Below are positions 51,052 to 61,668 of a stretch of DNA of 64,000 nt, one piece after another. Both the position numbers and the translations under genes were made by a program. The first letter of the stretch is position 1, and every line of letters begins with the position of its first letter. The stretch is taken from assembly GCA_030247575.1 (NCBI GenBank), contig JAOTRV010000016.1, positions 25,851-89,850 on the forward strand, read 5' to 3'. Origin of the DNA: Sulfuritalea sp. (GTDB lineage: Bacteria; Pseudomonadota; Gammaproteobacteria; Burkholderiales; Rhodocyclaceae). The notes below the pieces were generated by a model. The model did no database searches. It was given only the letters and a program-made list of their open reading frames with translations, and was not told the origin of the DNA.

Positions 51052-51417
51052 TTACTTCTTGCCCATCGAAATCGCCTTGCGCGGGCCCTTGCGGGTGCGC
51101 GCGTTGGTGCGGGTGCGCTGACCGCGCACGGGCAGGCCGCGACGATGACGCACCCCGCGATAGCAACCAAGATCCATCAGGCGCTTGATGTTCATCGTGG
51201 TTTCGCGGCGCAAGTCACCCTCGACGGTGAACTTGCCCACTTCCTCACGCAAGCGATCCATCTCGCTGTCCGTGAGTTCCTTGATCTTGGCCGAACGCTT
51301 GACGCCGACGGCGTCGCAGATTTTCTGGGCGCGAGTACGGCCAATGCCATAGATCGCCGTCAGAGCGATCTCCGCGTGCTGGTGATTCGGAATGTTGACG
51401 CCTGCTATACGAGCCAT
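51052..51417 (-). CDS. rpsM: 30S ribosomal protein S13
   Basis: A 121 aa head protein contacting the P-site tRNA and the 50S bridge. [20 protein letters not shown], the helix-hairpin-helix region [19 protein letters not shown] and the basic tail [20 protein letters not shown] are characteristic. It follows rpmJ after about 92 bases, the standard start of the alpha block. No convincing promoter was found in that gap. Confidence 0.98.
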   Translation of the reverse strand: MARIAGVNIPNHQHAEIALTAIYGIGRTRAQKICDAVGVKRSAKIKELTDSEMDRLREEVGKFTVEGDLRRETTMNIKRLMDLGCYRGVRHRRGLPVRGQRTRTNARTRKGPRKAISMGKK

Positions 51418-51509
51418 GTGCTTACCTGTTCGTCGCCGTTATGAATGCGGTGTGGTGGGCTAGCTGAAAAATGCGAAACCATAGATTCTATCTGATCCGA
51501 GTCGCTCTA

Positions 51510-51623
51510 TCAACCCTGACGCTGCTTGTGGCGCGGATCGGTACAGATGATCCTGACCACGCCCTTGCGGCGGATGACTTTGCAATTGCGACAGATACGT
51601 TTGACCGAAGCCAGAACTTTCAT
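51510..51623 (-). CDS. rpmJ: 50S ribosomal protein L36
   Basis: A 37 aa ribosomal protein. The sequence [20 protein letters not shown] continues to RQG, with zinc ligands Cys11, Cys14, Cys27 and His32 all present (C+ form). The gene lies between infA (26 bases upstream) and rpsM. Confidence 0.97.
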   Translation of the reverse strand: MKVLASVKRICRNCKVIRRKGVVRIICTDPRHKQRQG

Positions 51624-51649
51624 TGGAGTTCTCCGGAAATATTGCCAGA

Positions 51650-51868
51650 CTACTTGGCGCGAAACACGATGCGGCCTTTGGAAAGGTCGTAGGGCGTGAG
51701 TTGCACGGTGACCTTGTCGCCCGGAAGAATGCGAATGTAGTGCATGCGCATTTTTCCGGAGATATGGCCAAGAACTACATGCCCGTTCTCAAGCTTGATG
51801 CGGAACGTGGCATTCGGGAGATTTTCGACAACCTCTCCCTGCATTTCAATTACGTCTTCCTTCGACAT
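51650..51868 (-). CDS. infA: translation initiation factor IF-1
   Basis: A 72 aa OB-fold factor that blocks the A site during initiation. [20 protein letters not shown] and the end [14 protein letters not shown] are family-typical. It begins three bases after the secY stop, so co-translation is likely. In some betaproteobacteria a second infA exists elsewhere; that cannot be judged here. Confidence 0.97.
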   Translation of the reverse strand: MSKEDVIEMQGEVVENLPNATFRIKLENGHVVLGHISGKMRMHYIRILPGDKVTVQLTPYDLSKGRIVFRAK

Positions 51869-51871
51869 GAA

Positions 51872-53200
51872 TCAGCGAGCCGGGAAACCGGCCCCCTTGA
51901 AATTGGCCTTTTTGAGAAGACTCTCATACTGGTGCGACATCACATATGCCTGAACCTGCGACATGAAATCCATCGTCACCACAACTATGATCAGCAGGCT
52001 CGTGCCGCCGAAATAGAAGGGCACGTTCCATTTCAAAATGAGAAACTCGGGAAGCAGGCAAACCGCGGTGATATACAGGGCACCAGCCAGGGTCAGTCGG
52101 GTCAGAATCTTGTCGATGTAGCGCGCCGTCTGATCGCCGGGACGAATGCCGGGAACGAACGCACCGCTTTTCTTCAGGTTGTCCGCCGTCTCCTTCGAAT
52201 TGAACACCAGCGCGGTGTAGAAGAAGCAGAAGAACACAATGGCCGCCGCATACAGCATTACGTAAATCGGTTGTCCCGGAGACAAGGTTGCCGCAATGTC
52301 CTTCAGCCAAGTCATGTCATTCCCCGACCCGAACCAGCCTGCTGCCGTCGCCGGGAACAGAATGATCGAGGAAGCAAAGATCGGCGGAATGACACCCGAC
52401 ATGTTCAGCTTGAGGGGCAGATGGGAACTCTGCCCGCCGTAGACCTTGTTGCCGACCTGGCGCTTGGCGTAGTTCACCAGGATCTTGCGCTGGCCTTTTT
52501 CCACGAACACCACGAAGCCGGTTACCAGAACCGCCACGGCGCAAATAAACAGCGCCGAAATCGGATGCATCGCGCCGGTACGGACCAGTTCGAAGAGGCC
52601 GCCCAAGGCGCTCGGCAATCCGGCCACGATGCCGGCAAAAATGATGATCGAAATACCGTTGCCGAGACCGCGCTCGGTAATCTGCTCGCCCAGCCACATC
52701 AGGAACATCGTGCCGGTAAGTAAGGTCAAAACCGTCACGAACCGGAACATCAGACCCGGATCGAGGACCAGTCCAGCCTGCGATTCGAGCGCGATGGCGA
52801 TGCCCAGTCCCTGGAACAGGGCCAGAGCCACGGTGCCGTAGCGAGTGTATTGCGTAATCTTGCGCCGCCCGGCTTCGCCTTCCTTCTTCAGCGCCTCGAT
52901 CGACGGCACCGCGATCGTCATGAGTTGCATGATGATCGACGAAGAGATGTACGGCATGATGCCCAGAGCGAACAGCGTAAAGCGCGATAGCGCACCGCCC
53001 GAAAACAGGTTGAAGACGCCAAGAATCCCGCCTTGCTGACCCTGGAACAGCTCCGCCAGCTTTACGGGATCGATTCCCGGCACGGGAATATGCGCCCCGA
53101 TGCGGTAAACCACCAGCGCACCCAGCAAAAACCACAGCCGGCGCCAAAGGTCGCCGAACTTGCCGGTCTTGCCGAGAGCTGCTGCTTGGGGAATTGCCAC
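51872..53200 (-). CDS. secY: preprotein translocase subunit SecY
   Basis: A 442 aa central channel of the Sec translocon with ten membrane helices. Diagnostic segments are [40 protein letters not shown], the loop [20 protein letters not shown], and [15 protein letters not shown]. The 3' terminus is typical. It follows rplO in spc order. Confidence 0.98.
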   Translation of the reverse strand: MAIPQAAALGKTGKFGDLWRRLWFLLGALVVYRIGAHIPVPGIDPVKLAELFQGQQGGILGVFNLFSGGALSRFTLFALGIMPYISSSIIMQLMTIAVPSIEALKKEGEAGRRKITQYTRYGTVALALFQGLGIAIALESQAGLVLDPGLMFRFVTVLTLLTGTMFLMWLGEQITERGLGNGISIIIFAGIVAGLPSALGGLFELVRTGAMHPISALFICAVAVLVTGFVVFVEKGQRKILVNYAKRQVGNKVYGGQSSHLPLKLNMSGVIPPIFASSIILFPATAAGWFGSGNDMTWLKDIAATLSPGQPIYVMLYAAAIVFFCFFYTALVFNSKETADNLKKSGAFVPGIRPGDQTARYIDKILTRLTLAGALYITAVCLLPEFLILKWNVPFYFGGTSLLIIVVVTMDFMSQVQAYVMSHQYESLLKKANFKGAGFPAR

Positions 53201-53221
53201 GCGGTCTATCCTCGTTCGCTA

Positions 53222-53674
53222 TCAGGCAGCGGCGATGTCAGCTACGGAGCCGCCGGCAGCTTCGATCGCGGCGCGAGCGCCCTTGGTCGCGCCGACACCC
53301 TTCAGCGCGATCTTGCGATTCAGCTTGCCCGACAGGATCACCTTGGCGGACAAAGCGTCTCCGGCGATGATGTTCGCCTGCTTCAACACCAGCAGATCGA
53401 CTTCTTCAACCGGCAGCTTATCCAGCTCGGACAGGCGCACCTCGACATTGCGACTGGCCGTCAGGGAGACGAAGCCGCGCTTGGGCAGCCGACGCTGCAG
53501 CGGCATCTGGCCGCCCTCGAAACCGACCTTGTGAAAACCGCCAGCGCGGGACTTCTGTCCCTTGTGGCCACGACCGGCCGTCTTGCCCAGGCCGCTGCCG
53601 ATGCCACGGCCGACACGCTTGGCAGCATGCTTGGAGCCCTCACCGGGTTTCAGGTTGTTCAATTCCATGCTCAT
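53222..53674 (-). CDS. rplO: 50S ribosomal protein L15
   Basis: A 150 aa protein that binds 23S rRNA in the central protuberance. N-terminus [20 protein letters not shown] and [20 protein letters not shown] are characteristic. ATGs at 53674 and 53668 are in frame; AAGGGGA at a spacing of six favours the first. Ten bases separate it from rpmD. Confidence 0.97.
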   Translation of the reverse strand: MSMELNNLKPGEGSKHAAKRVGRGIGSGLGKTAGRGHKGQKSRAGGFHKVGFEGGQMPLQRRLPKRGFVSLTASRNVEVRLSELDKLPVEEVDLLVLKQANIIAGDALSAKVILSGKLNRKIALKGVGATKGARAAIEAAGGSVADIAAA

Positions 53675-53684
53675 CGATATCCCC

Positions 53685-53867
53685 TTAGCCTTCGCACTTC
53701 ACCAGATAGGCCACTTTCTTGATCATGCCGCGCACCGCCGGCGTATCTTCAAGCATGGCCGAGCTGTTGAGCTTCCTCAGGCCAAGGCCGCGCACGGTCG
53801 CGCGATGGTCCTGCTTGGTGCCGATCACACTTTTGACCAGCGTTACCTTGATCGTCTTTTCAGCCAT
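53685..53867 (-). CDS. rpmD: 50S ribosomal protein L30
   Basis: A 60 aa protein: [40 protein letters not shown] and a C-terminal VAYLVKCEG match the bacterial L30 pattern exactly. It lies three bases after rpsE, so translation is probably coupled. Confidence 0.97.
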   Translation of the reverse strand: MAEKTIKVTLVKSVIGTKQDHRATVRGLGLRKLNSSAMLEDTPAVRGMIKKVAYLVKCEG

Positions 53868-53870
53868 GGC

Positions 53871-54398
53871 TTACTCCAGAATTTCGGCTACGGCCTTGCC
53901 GCGCTTGGCAGCAATCTCGGCCGGCGTACTCATGGCCAGCAGACCATGAAGCGTCGCACGCACCACGTTGTACGGATTGGTCGAGCCGATGGTCTTGGCC
54001 ACCACGTCGGTGACCCCCATTACCTCGAACACGGCACGCATCGGACCGCCTGCAATAACGCCGGTACCAGGGGATGCGGGCGACATCAGCACCGTGGTGG
54101 CGCCATGCTTGCCCGTAACCGAGTGATGCAGGGTGCCGTCCTTGAGACTGATCTTGGCCATCTTGCGACGAGCCTCTTCCATCGCCTTCTGCACGGCGAC
54201 CGGAACTTCCCGGGACTTGCCCTTGCCCATGCCGATGCCACCATCACCGTCACCGACTACGGTGAGTGCGGCGAAACCGAGGATCCGGCCGCCCTTCACC
54301 ACCTTGGTGACGCGATTGATGGACACCATTTTTTCGCGCATGCCGTCGTCGCGCTCTTCCTGGGCCTGATGCTGTTTCCTGCCTTGCGGTTTAGCCAT
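53871..54398 (-). CDS. rpsE: 30S ribosomal protein S5
   Basis: A 175 aa protein that helps translational accuracy and mRNA unwinding at the entry channel. The dsRNA-binding domain is near [20 protein letters not shown], and [20 protein letters not shown]-type sequence (here [14 protein letters not shown]) and [20 protein letters not shown] follow. Twelve bases separate it from rplR upstream. Confidence 0.97.
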   Translation of the reverse strand: MAKPQGRKQHQAQEERDDGMREKMVSINRVTKVVKGGRILGFAALTVVGDGDGGIGMGKGKSREVPVAVQKAMEEARRKMAKISLKDGTLHHSVTGKHGATTVLMSPASPGTGVIAGGPMRAVFEVMGVTDVVAKTIGSTNPYNVVRATLHGLLAMSTPAEIAAKRGKAVAEILE

Positions 54399-54409
54399 GT
54401 CCGTCTCGC

Positions 54410-54763
54410 TTAGAACTTGAGTCCGCCCTCACGGGCAGCTTCAGCCAGCGCCTTGACGCGGCCGTGGTAGTGAAAACCGGAGCGGTCGAAAGCAACCTGC
54501 TCGATGCCGGCCGCTTTGGCCCGCTCGGCGATGAGTTTGCCAACCGTCTTGGCAGCATTGACATTGCCGCCATTCGGAACCTGGCTCCGGACTTCCGGCT
54601 CCATGGTCGAAGCTGCAGCGAGTACACGGGTGCCGCAGCCGGAGAAAATCTGGGCAGAGATATGCAAGTTGCTGCGATGCACCGCGAGGCGCACCACCTT
54701 GAGCTCCGCAATTTTGGCGCGGGTTTTGCGCGCCCTGCGCAGACGAGCCTGTTTCTTTTCCAT
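54410..54763 (-). CDS. rplR: 50S ribosomal protein L18
   Basis: A 117 aa 5S rRNA-binding protein. The basic N-terminus [36 protein letters not shown] and the C-terminal [20 protein letters not shown] are diagnostic. It lies between rplF and rpsE. Confidence 0.97.
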   Translation of the reverse strand: MEKKQARLRRARKTRAKIAELKVVRLAVHRSNLHISAQIFSGCGTRVLAAASTMEPEVRSQVPNGGNVNAAKTVGKLIAERAKAAGIEQVAFDRSGFHYHGRVKALAEAAREGGLKF

Positions 54764-54778
54764 GATTCAGCGCCTCGA

Positions 54779-55312
54779 TTATTTCTTCTTGGTTTCCTTG
54801 ATGACAACCACTTCGTCGGCATACCGGACACCCTTGCCCTTGTAGGGCTCCGGAGACCGGTAGGCGCGCACTTCAGCGGCCACCTGACCTACCACCTGTT
54901 TGTCGATCCCCTTGATCAGGATCTCCGTCTGGGTCGGCGTTTCAACCTTGATGCCATTCGGCATGTCGTGCACCACAGGATGCGAGAAACCGAGCGTAAG
55001 GTTCAGCTTGGCTCCCTGGGCCTGCGCACGGTATCCGACGCCCACCAAGGTCAGCTTCTTCTCGAAGCCCTTGGTGACGCCGATCACCATGTTGTTCAGC
55101 AGTGCGCGCATGGTGCCCGACATGGCGCCGGCGTTGGGCGCACCCTCGACAGCACGGCAGAGCAGCTTTTCGCCATCTCTTTCAATCTTTACGGCCGGCA
55201 GCAGGAACTGCTTCAGCGTTCCCAGCGGGCCCTTGACCGAAACCTCGGCATCGGAGAGCGTCACTTCGACGCCCTTCGGCACATCGACCGGATATTTTGC
55301 AATACGTGACAT
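54779..55312 (-). CDS. rplF: 50S ribosomal protein L6
   Basis: A 177 aa protein near the factor-binding site, with two similar domains. [20 protein letters not shown] at the N-terminus and [25 protein letters not shown]-type C-terminal sequence (shown in part as [17 protein letters not shown]) identify it. Length is normal. Confidence 0.97.
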   Translation of the reverse strand: MSRIAKYPVDVPKGVEVTLSDAEVSVKGPLGTLKQFLLPAVKIERDGEKLLCRAVEGAPNAGAMSGTMRALLNNMVIGVTKGFEKKLTLVGVGYRAQAQGAKLNLTLGFSHPVVHDMPNGIKVETPTQTEILIKGIDKQVVGQVAAEVRAYRSPEPYKGKGVRYADEVVVIKETKKK

Positions 55313-55324
55313 GAGAGCGGCTCC

Positions 55325-55720
55325 TTAGGCGACGATGCAGAGAACTTCGCCGCCCATGTTGCCTGCCCGCGCGCGGCGGTCGGTCATCACACCCTTCGGC
55401 GTCGAGACAATGGCAACACCCAGCCCGTTCATGACACGGGGCAAGTCGTCCTTGCCCTTATACACACGCAGGCCTGGCTTCGAAACCCGCTCGATGCGCT
55501 CGATTACCGGACGCCCGGCGTAATACTTGAGCGCCACATCGAGCTCAGGCTTGGCGCCATTCTCGCGAACAGCGAAATCATCAATGTAACCCTCGTCCTT
55601 CAGCACCTTGGCTATCGCCACCTTGAGCTTGGAGGAGGGCATGGAAACAGACTGCTTCTCCGCCATCTGCGCGTTGCGGATGCGGGTCAACATGTCGGCA
55701 ACTGGATCGGTCATGCTCAT
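55325..55720 (-). CDS. rpsH: 30S ribosomal protein S8
   Basis: A 131 aa primary 16S rRNA-binding protein. [20 protein letters not shown] and [40 protein letters not shown] are conserved. In E. coli S8 represses the spc operon by binding near rplE; a similar site was not tested. The second ATG (MTDP) may be the real start. Confidence 0.97.
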   Translation of the reverse strand: MSMTDPVADMLTRIRNAQMAEKQSVSMPSSKLKVAIAKVLKDEGYIDDFAVRENGAKPELDVALKYYAGRPVIERIERVSKPGLRVYKGKDDLPRVMNGLGVAIVSTPKGVMTDRRARAGNMGGEVLCIVA

Positions 55721-55730
55721 ATCGCTCTCC

Positions 55731-56036
55731 TTACCAGCTTGCCTTGGTCATGCCAGGCACTTCGCCGCGCATTGCCATCTCGCGCAGTTTGTTGCGGCAC
55801 AGACCAAATTTGCGGAACACACCGCGCGGACGTCCGGTCAATGCGCAGCGATTGCGCTGACGAGACGGACTCGCGTTGCGGGGCAGCTGCTGGAGCTTCA
55901 GGCGCGCATCCATGCGCTCCTCGTCCGACAGCTTGACGTCGTTGATCACAGCAAAAAGTTCGGCGCGCTTGGCAGCATACTTCGCGACCATCTTTGCGCG
56001 TTTTTCTTCGCGGTTAATAAGAGCTAGTTTCGCCAT
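55731..56036 (-). CDS. rpsN: 30S ribosomal protein S14 (C- form)
   Basis: The 101 aa zinc-independent S14: long form with no CxxC pairs (only isolated Cys in [20 protein letters not shown]). Found just downstream of rplE, as in betaproteobacteria; many other bacteria carry the short zinc form here. Confidence 0.97.
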   Translation of the reverse strand: MAKLALINREEKRAKMVAKYAAKRAELFAVINDVKLSDEERMDARLKLQQLPRNASPSRQRNRCALTGRPRGVFRKFGLCRNKLREMAMRGEVPGMTKASW

Positions 56037-56043
56037 ACGTCCC

Positions 56044-56583
56044 TCAGTTCTTGAAGGGGAACTTGAATGCGGCGAGAAGCGCCTTCGCTTCTTCGTCGTT
56101 CTTCGCGGTGGTGGTGATGCTGATGTTCATGCCACGCAACGCATCGATTTTGTCGTACTCAATTTCGGGGAAAATGATCTGCTCTTTCACCCCGACGTTG
56201 TAATTGCCGCGCCCGTCGAAGCCCTTGCCCGAAATACCGCGGAAGTCGCGGATACGCGGCATGGCAATGGTGACCAGACGGTCAAGAAACTCGTACATGT
56301 GATTCCCGCGAAGGGTCAACATGCAACCAATCGGGTACCCTTCGCGAATCTTGAAGCCCGCGATCGCCTTGCGTGCCTTGGTGACGACCGGCTTCTGGCC
56401 CGCGATCTTGGTCATGTCGCTGACTGCGTGATCCAGCACCTTCTTGTCACCGACCGCCTCGCCAACACCCATGTTCAGGGTGATCTTGGTAATGCGTGGC
56501 ACTTCCATGATGGACTTGTAACCGAACTTCTGGAGAAGCTCGGGGACCACCGTCTGTTTGTAGTATTCCTGCAAGCGCGCCAT
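56044..56583 (-). CDS. rplE: 50S ribosomal protein L5
   Basis: A 179 aa 5S rRNA-binding protein. [40 protein letters not shown] and [20 protein letters not shown] are diagnostic. The ATG at 56583 has AAGGA six bases upstream; a GTG one codon earlier is less likely. Confidence 0.97.
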   Translation of the reverse strand: MARLQEYYKQTVVPELLQKFGYKSIMEVPRITKITLNMGVGEAVGDKKVLDHAVSDMTKIAGQKPVVTKARKAIAGFKIREGYPIGCMLTLRGNHMYEFLDRLVTIAMPRIRDFRGISGKGFDGRGNYNVGVKEQIIFPEIEYDKIDALRGMNISITTTAKNDEEAKALLAAFKFPFKN

Positions 56584-56592
56584 CACTGATCC

Positions 56593-56910
56593 TTACGCGT
56601 CAACAACTTCGCCGTTCGACTTGAACACCCGGACCTTGCGACCATCGTCGAGCTGCTTGAAGCCGACGCGATCCGCCTTCTGGGTGGCAGGATTGAACAA
56701 CGCCACATTGGAAACATTGATCGGCATTTCCTTCTCGATAATGCCGCCCTGGTTACCCTTAAGGGGGTTAGGCTTGGTGTGCTTCTTGACGCGGTTGATG
56801 CCCTCGACAAGCACGCGGTCGGCGTCGAGCCAGTTCAGCACGACTCCGCGCTTGCCTTTGTCCTTGCCGGTGGTCACGACAACATCGTCACCCTTGCGAA
56901 TTTTGTTCAT
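56593..56910 (-). CDS. rplX: 50S ribosomal protein L24
   Basis: A 105 aa assembly-initiator protein with a KOW motif, [20 protein letters not shown], then [22 protein letters not shown]-type sequence. It lies 22 bases from rplN and nine from rplE. Confidence 0.97.
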   Translation of the reverse strand: MNKIRKGDDVVVTTGKDKGKRGVVLNWLDADRVLVEGINRVKKHTKPNPLKGNQGGIIEKEMPINVSNVALFNPATQKADRVGFKQLDDGRKVRVFKSNGEVVDA

Positions 56911-56932
56911 GATCGTGTCCTCGATTGCCGGT

Positions 56933-57301
56933 TCAAAGAACCTCGGGAGCCAGCGAGACGATTTTCATGAATCGCTCGGTGCGCAACTCGCGCGTCACTG
57001 GGCCGAAGATACGCGTGCCGATCGGCTCCAACTTATTGTTGAGCAAAACCGCGGCGTTGCCATCGAACTTGACAAGCGATCCGTCGGAACGACGCACGCC
57101 CTTGGCGGTACGCACCACCACTGCGCTGTAGACTTCGCCTTTTTTGACACGGCCACGCGGTGCGGCATCCTTGATGCTGACTTTGATGACGTCACCAATG
57201 CCTGCATAGCGGCGCTTGGAACCGCCAAGCACCTTGATGCACATGACCGAACGCGCGCCAGTATTGTCGGCGACATCCAGCAGAGACTGCATTTGAATCA
57301 T
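56933..57301 (-). CDS. rplN: 50S ribosomal protein L14
   Basis: A 122 aa protein at the 30S interface: [40 protein letters not shown] and the C-terminal [12 protein letters not shown]. It is the first gene after the internal promoter, so it begins the spc transcription unit. Confidence 0.98.
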   Translation of the reverse strand: MIQMQSLLDVADNTGARSVMCIKVLGGSKRRYAGIGDVIKVSIKDAAPRGRVKKGEVYSAVVVRTAKGVRRSDGSLVKFDGNAAVLLNNKLEPIGTRIFGPVTRELRTERFMKIVSLAPEVL

Positions 57302-57375
57302 TTTTTCATCTCCAACTTAATCCGCGATTGACTCAAGTCACGCGATCAGTCTTGGAGCCCGCTAGGGGCTGGGAT

Positions 57376-57399
57376 GCCGGGGAGAGTGAATACCCCGGC
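57376..57399 (-). promoter_or_regulatory. leader hairpin of the spc block
   Basis: GCCGGGG (57376-57382) and CCCCGGC (57393-57399) with a ten-base loop, in the 115-base mRNA leader between the promoter and rplN. It could be an autogenous protein-binding or pausing site; no match to a known leader was checked. Confidence 0.5.
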
Positions 57400-57415
57400 G
57401 GAGCAAAGAGGCAAG

Positions 57416-57443
57416 ATTTTACATCGCGCCGCGGTGTTGTCAA
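57416..57443 (-). promoter_or_regulatory. internal promoter P-spc before rplN
   Basis: Minus strand TTGACA (57438-57443, perfect -35) and TAAAAT (57416-57421), spacing 16. It lies in the 185-base gap between rpsQ and rplN and matches the position of the E. coli spc promoter, so the superoperon can be transcribed in at least two units. Confidence 0.75.
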
Positions 57444-57486
57444 CTAATATTTGACCTGCACCTTGCCGACCATGGCCGAAGCATAA

Positions 57487-57759
57487 TCAAACGATACGCG
57501 CCTTCTCGATCACCTTGGCGACGCGCCATGCCTTGGTCTTGGAAATAGGAGCGCATTCCTCGATCTGCACGAGATCGCCGGCTACCGTCTCCATGCCTTC
57601 AACGTGCGCATGGTATTTCCTCGACCGCGTCATGATCTTGCCGATCACAGGGTGCTTGACCTTGCGCTCGACGAGGACCGTTACCGTCTTCTGCATCTTG
57701 TCCGACACGACACGCCCCTGAAGGGTGCGCCGCATGCTGTTTGTGGTCGCATCCGTCAT
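57487..57759 (-). CDS. rpsQ: 30S ribosomal protein S17
   Basis: A 90 aa OB-fold rRNA-binding protein with [40 protein letters not shown] and [20 protein letters not shown]. Start overlaps the rpmC stop (ATGA). It is the last gene before the internal promoter. Confidence 0.97.
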   Translation of the reverse strand: MTDATTNSMRRTLQGRVVSDKMQKTVTVLVERKVKHPVIGKIMTRSRKYHAHVEGMETVAGDLVQIEECAPISKTKAWRVAKVIEKARIV

Positions 57760-57950
57760 TTCGCCGCTGCCTTCTCACGCTGAATGGTCTTGATACGCGC
57801 AATATCCTTACGCACCTTGCCGACCTGGCTGGTATTGGTCAGCTGCTGTGTAGCCACCTGCATGCGAAGACCGAATTGCGCCTTGCGCAAATCCAGCAAC
57901 TCCTTTTGCAGGTCCGCATTGTTCTTTGCTCTGAGCTCACTTGTTTTCAT
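57756..57950 (-). CDS. rpmC: 50S ribosomal protein L29
   Basis: A 64 aa protein near the exit tunnel: [40 protein letters not shown] and a C-terminal helix [20 protein letters not shown]. It lies three bases after rplP. Confidence 0.97.
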   Translation of the reverse strand: MKTSELRAKNNADLQKELLDLRKAQFGLRMQVATQQLTNTSQVGKVRKDIARIKTIQREKAAAK

Positions 57951-57953
57951 AGC

Positions 57954-58367
57954 TTATCCCAAATGGCGGGTAACGAAGGTGGTTTCGAGCGGAAGCTTGG
58001 CGGCCGCCAGGCGAAACGCCTCGCGCGCCAGCGTCTCGTCGACACCATCCATCTCATAAAGGACTTTTCCAGGCTGGATTTCGGCAACCCAATACTCCGG
58101 GGATCCTTTGCCGTTACCCATACGCACCTCGAGCGGCTTCTTCGAAATCGGCTTATCCGGGAAAATGCGAATCCAGATACGGCCACCACGCTTGATATGG
58201 CGCGTCATGGCGCGACGGGCGGCTTCGATCTGGCGGGCCGTAAGACGACCGCGACCGATGGCCTTGAGCCCATACTCGCCAAAGCTCACTTTGGCGCCTC
58301 TGGTGGCGAGTCCGGTGTTGCGACCCTTCTGTTCCTTGCGATATTTTCTGCGGGCAGGTTGCAGCAT
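57954..58367 (-). CDS. rplP: 50S ribosomal protein L16
   Basis: A 137 aa protein that helps place the A-site t[43 protein letters not shown] and [20 protein letters not shown] identify it. It follows rpsC by three bases. Confidence 0.98.
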   Translation of the reverse strand: MLQPARRKYRKEQKGRNTGLATRGAKVSFGEYGLKAIGRGRLTARQIEAARRAMTRHIKRGGRIWIRIFPDKPISKKPLEVRMGNGKGSPEYWVAEIQPGKVLYEMDGVDETLAREAFRLAAAKLPLETTFVTRHLG

Positions 58368-58370
58368 GTT

Positions 58371-59252
58371 TTACTCCTTGCCTTCTTTCGCTGCGCTATC
58401 GACGCCCTCGGCCTTGGCCGGGGCCTTGCGAACACGCTTGGCGGGGGCCTTCGGTGCCGCAGCGACGCCTTCGGGCTTGGCTTCGTCAGCCTTCTTTGCA
58501 GGGGCACGACGAGCGGCGGGTTTAGTCTCGCCCTCGCCCTCTGTCCTGGGCTTTCCAGGACTGCGGCGGGGTTTGCGCTGGTCATCAACAGCAGGCTCGG
58601 GAGGAGCAAGCAGGGCTTCGTTGCGGGAGAGAACTTCACCCTTGAATACCCATACCTTGATGCCGATGACGCCGTAGGTGGTCTTCGCCTCGGAAGTACC
58701 GTAGTCGATGTCAGCACGCAGCGTATGCAGCGGCACACGGCCTTCACGGTACCATTCCCGGCGTGCGATTTCGGCGCCGTTCAGGCGACCCGAACTCATT
58801 ATCTTGATTCCCTGCGCGCCGAGGCGCATTGCATTCTGCATCGCCCTCTTCATGGCGCGGCGGAACATGATGCGCTTCTCGAGCTGCTGGGCGATCGAAT
58901 CGGCAATCAACTGCGCGTCGATTTCCGGCTTGCGGATTTCTTCGATATTGACATGCACCGGCACTCCCATCTTGCGCTGGAGCTCTGCCTTCAGGTGCTC
59001 AATGTCCTCGCCCTTCTTGCCGATGACGACGCCGGGGCGGGCGCTGTAAACCGTAACGCGCGCATTCTTGGCCGGACGCTCAATCACCACACGGCCAACC
59101 GACGCGTGTGCCAATTTCTTTTTCAAGTAGTCGCGGACCTCAAGGTCTTCCTTGAGCATCTGCGGAAAACTCTTGCTGTTGGCGTACCAGCGGGAAGTCC
59201 AGTTGCGCGTGACCGAAAGACGAAAACCGGTCGGATGAATCTTTTGTCCCAT
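58371..59252 (-). CDS. rpsC: 30S ribosomal protein S3 with long C-terminal extension
   Basis: A 293 aa protein, against about 210-235 in most proteobacteria. The core (to ~215) has [20 protein letters not shown], the KH domain around [20 protein letters not shown], and [20 protein letters not shown]. The last ~75 residues are low-complexity Lys/Ala/Pro/Glu-rich ([20 protein letters not shown]). This tail is an added disordered extension. Confidence 0.95.
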   Translation of the reverse strand: MGQKIHPTGFRLSVTRNWTSRWYANSKSFPQMLKEDLEVRDYLKKKLAHASVGRVVIERPAKNARVTVYSARPGVVIGKKGEDIEHLKAELQRKMGVPVHVNIEEIRKPEIDAQLIADSIAQQLEKRIMFRRAMKRAMQNAMRLGAQGIKIMSSGRLNGAEIARREWYREGRVPLHTLRADIDYGTSEAKTTYGVIGIKVWVFKGEVLSRNEALLAPPEPAVDDQRKPRRSPGKPRTEGEGETKPAARRAPAKKADEAKPEGVAAAPKAPAKRVRKAPAKAEGVDSAAKEGKE

Positions 59253-59261
59253 GTGCCCTCC

Positions 59262-59591
59262 TTAATCGCCAACAGTCACGTAAATGTGACAGGTAGGCTT
59301 GAGGATGCGATTGCCGCGTCCCTTGGCCCGCGCCGTAAAGCGCTTGAGCACCGTGCCCTTTTCGACATAGATACGCGTAATCTTGAGTGCATCGATATCG
59401 GCGCCATCATTGTGTTCTGCATTGGCGATAGCCGACTCGACGACCTTCTTGATGATTCCGGCGCCCTTCTTCGGCGAAAACGCCAGAATGCTGAGCGCCT
59501 GATCTACCGGCTTGCCGCGCACCAGATCGGCAACAAGCCGGCCTTTTTGGGCGGAAAGTCGGACACCGCGCAAGTTTGCGTTGGTTTCCAT
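59262..59591 (-). CDS. rplV: 50S ribosomal protein L22
   Basis: A 109 aa tunnel protein; its beta-hairpin lines the exit tunnel. [40 protein letters not shown] and the macrolide-relevant hairpin [20 protein letters not shown] are present. Confidence 0.97.
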   Translation of the reverse strand: METNANLRGVRLSAQKGRLVADLVRGKPVDQALSILAFSPKKGAGIIKKVVESAIANAEHNDGADIDALKITRIYVEKGTVLKRFTARAKGRGNRILKPTCHIYVTVGD

Positions 59592-59600
59592 CGTCGCTCC

Positions 59601-59882
59601 TTACTTCTTCGCAGCGGCTTTCTTGCCGCCCGTATGGCCCTTGAAGGTTCGCGTCAGCGCGAACTCGCCAAGCTTGTGACCAACCATGTTTTCCGACACA
59701 TAGACCGGAATATGCTGCTTGCCGTTATGCACGGCGATGGTCAATCCCACGAAGTCCGGAAGAATGGTCGAACGACGCGACCAGGTCTTGATCGGGCGCT
59801 TGTCATTGGAGGCGCGCGCGGCATCCACCCGCTTCAGCAGGTGAGCGTCGATGAACGGGCCCTTCTTGATAGAACGTGCCAT
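59601..59882 (-). CDS. rpsS: 30S ribosomal protein S19
   Basis: A 93 aa head protein: [40 protein letters not shown] and the C-terminus [20 protein letters not shown]. It follows rplB by four bases and precedes rplV, as in S10 order. Confidence 0.97.
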   Translation of the reverse strand: MARSIKKGPFIDAHLLKRVDAARASNDKRPIKTWSRRSTILPDFVGLTIAVHNGKQHIPVYVSENMVGHKLGEFALTRTFKGHTGGKKAAAKK

Positions 59883-59885
59883 GTC

Positions 59886-60719
59886 TTACCTCTTACCTTT
59901 CGGCCTGCGTTGGACAATCATGACGTCCGTGCGCTTGTTGTTGCGGGTACGGTAGCCCTTGGTCGGCTGGCCCCACGGACTGACGGGAACGCGCCCTTCA
60001 CCGGTACGCCCCTCACCACCGCCGTGCGGGTGATCGACCGGGTTCATTGCCACACCGCGCACGGTCGGACGGATGCCGCGCCAACGCATGGCACCGGCCT
60101 TGCCGATCTTGCGCAGGCTGTGTTCCTCGTTGCCCACTTCACCGATTGTTGCTCGGCATTCGACGTGAATGCGGCGAATCTCGCCTGAACGCAGTCGAAC
60201 CTGCGCATAGGTGCCTTCGCGCGCCAGAAGCTGCGCCGACGTACCGGCGGAGCGGGCAATCTGAGCACCCTTGCCCGGCATCAGCTCGACACAATGAATG
60301 GTCGTACCGACGGGAATGCTGCGGATCGGCAGCGTGTTGCCCGGCTTGATCGGAGCCTCGGCGCCGCTGACAACCGCCTGACCGACAACCATACCCTTGG
60401 TCGCGATGATGTAGCGGCGTTCGCCGTCTGCGTACAGAACCAGGGCGATATTGGCGGAACGATTCGGGTCGTATTGAAGATTCTCGACCTTGCCCGGAAT
60501 CCCGTCCTTGTCGCGGCGGAAATCGATCACGCGGTAATGCTGCTTGTGGCCGCCACCCATATGACGGGTGGTGATATGGCCGTGCGCGTTGCGACCCGCA
60601 GTGCTGGTCTTCTTTTCGATAAGCTTGTCGTGCGGGCGGCCCTTGTGCAGATTCGGGTTGACGACCTTGACGACACCGCGACGACCTGGCGAGGTCGGCT
60701 TGACTTTTACGAGAGCCAT
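59886..60719 (-). CDS. rplB: 50S ribosomal protein L2
   Basis: A 277 aa protein needed for peptidyl transfer and subunit joining. [40 protein letters not shown] and the catalytic-site region [20 protein letters not shown] are diagnostic. The start directly abuts the rplW stop (TAAATG). Confidence 0.98.
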   Translation of the reverse strand: MALVKVKPTSPGRRGVVKVVNPNLHKGRPHDKLIEKKTSTAGRNAHGHITTRHMGGGHKQHYRVIDFRRDKDGIPGKVENLQYDPNRSANIALVLYADGERRYIIATKGMVVGQAVVSGAEAPIKPGNTLPIRSIPVGTTIHCVELMPGKGAQIARSAGTSAQLLAREGTYAQVRLRSGEIRRIHVECRATIGEVGNEEHSLRKIGKAGAMRWRGIRPTVRGVAMNPVDHPHGGGEGRTGEGRVPVSPWGQPTKGYRTRNNKRTDVMIVQRRPKGKR

Positions 60720-61034
60720 TTAAGCAGCCCCCCCTTCCGCGAAATTGATTTCCTGACCGGGCTTGAGGCAGACAAACGCCTTCCTGATGTCACTGCGGCG
60801 CCCAATATTGCGACCGGCGCGCTTGACCTTGCCCTTCAGATTAGCGATCTGAACCGACTTGACCTCGACTTTGAACAGCATCTCGACGGCCGCCTTGACT
60901 TCGGGTTTGGTCGCGTCGGGCGTCACGATGAACACCACCTGCTCGTTCTTGTCCGCAATGTAAGTGGCCTTCTCGGAAATCTGCGGGGCCACCAGCACTT
61001 GCAGCAAACGTTCCGGATTGAAGTTCTTGGTCAT
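60720..61034 (-). CDS. rplW: 50S ribosomal protein L23
   Basis: A 104 aa protein at the exit tunnel and docking site for trigger factor and [43 protein letters not shown] and [20 protein letters not shown] identify it. Overlaps rplD by four bases. Confidence 0.97.
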   Translation of the reverse strand: MTKNFNPERLLQVLVAPQISEKATYIADKNEQVVFIVTPDATKPEVKAAVEMLFKVEVKSVQIANLKGKVKRAGRNIGRRSDIRKAFVCLKPGQEINFAEGGAA

Positions 61035-61657
61035 GCCAGCATCTCCTCGATCTTGGCTACCGCACCCTTGGTGAAAATAACCTTGGGAAAGCGCACCAGC
61101 GATACCGGATCAGCCTGCTGAGCCTCCAGCACCAGCACATTCGGCAGGTTGCGCGAAGCCAGCGCCAGATTGTCATCCAGACTGTCCGTCACGAGCAACA
61201 CCGGGTCCAGCCCCATGCCCATGGCTTTGAGCTTTTGTGCAAACAGACGGGTCTTCGGCGCTTCGATGGCAAAGTCCTCGATCACCACCAGCCTGTCTTC
61301 GCGGGCCAATTGCGAGAGAATCGCAGCCAGGCCGGCGCGATACATTTTGCGGTTGACCTTCTGCGTGAAATTCTCTTCGGGCGTGTTCGGAAAGATCCGG
61401 CCGCCGCCACGCCACAGGGGCGAGGAGGTCATACCGGCACGAGCGCGTCCGGTGCCCTTCTGGCGGAACGGCTTCTTGGTGCTGTGATGCACCTCTTCGC
61501 GATCCTTTTGCTTGCGATTGCCGGCGCGCGCATTGGCCTGGTAGGCGACTACGACCTGATGCACCAGCGCCTCATTGAAATCACGGCCAAAGAGCGCGTC
61601 CGAAGCGGTAACCGTTGCCGCGGCCTGACCCTGGTCGTTAATTAGCTTAAGTTCCAT
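61031..61657 (-). CDS. rplD: 50S ribosomal protein L4
   Basis: A 208 aa protein whose loop lines the exit tunnel; in E. coli it also represses the S10 operon. [40 protein letters not shown] and [20 protein letters not shown] are characteristic. Confidence 0.97.
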   Translation of the reverse strand: MELKLINDQGQAAATVTASDALFGRDFNEALVHQVVVAYQANARAGNRKQKDREEVHHSTKKPFRQKGTGRARAGMTSSPLWRGGGRIFPNTPEENFTQKVNRKMYRAGLAAILSQLAREDRLVVIEDFAIEAPKTRLFAQKLKAMGMGLDPVLLVTDSLDDNLALASRNLPNVLVLEAQQADPVSLVRFPKVIFTKGAVAKIEEMLA

Positions 61658-61668
61658 GTCATCTCCGC

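Noticed and set aside
57741-60188. 815-residue open frame on the plus strand
   Set aside because: It is antisense to seven ribosomal protein genes that are unmistakable on the other strand.
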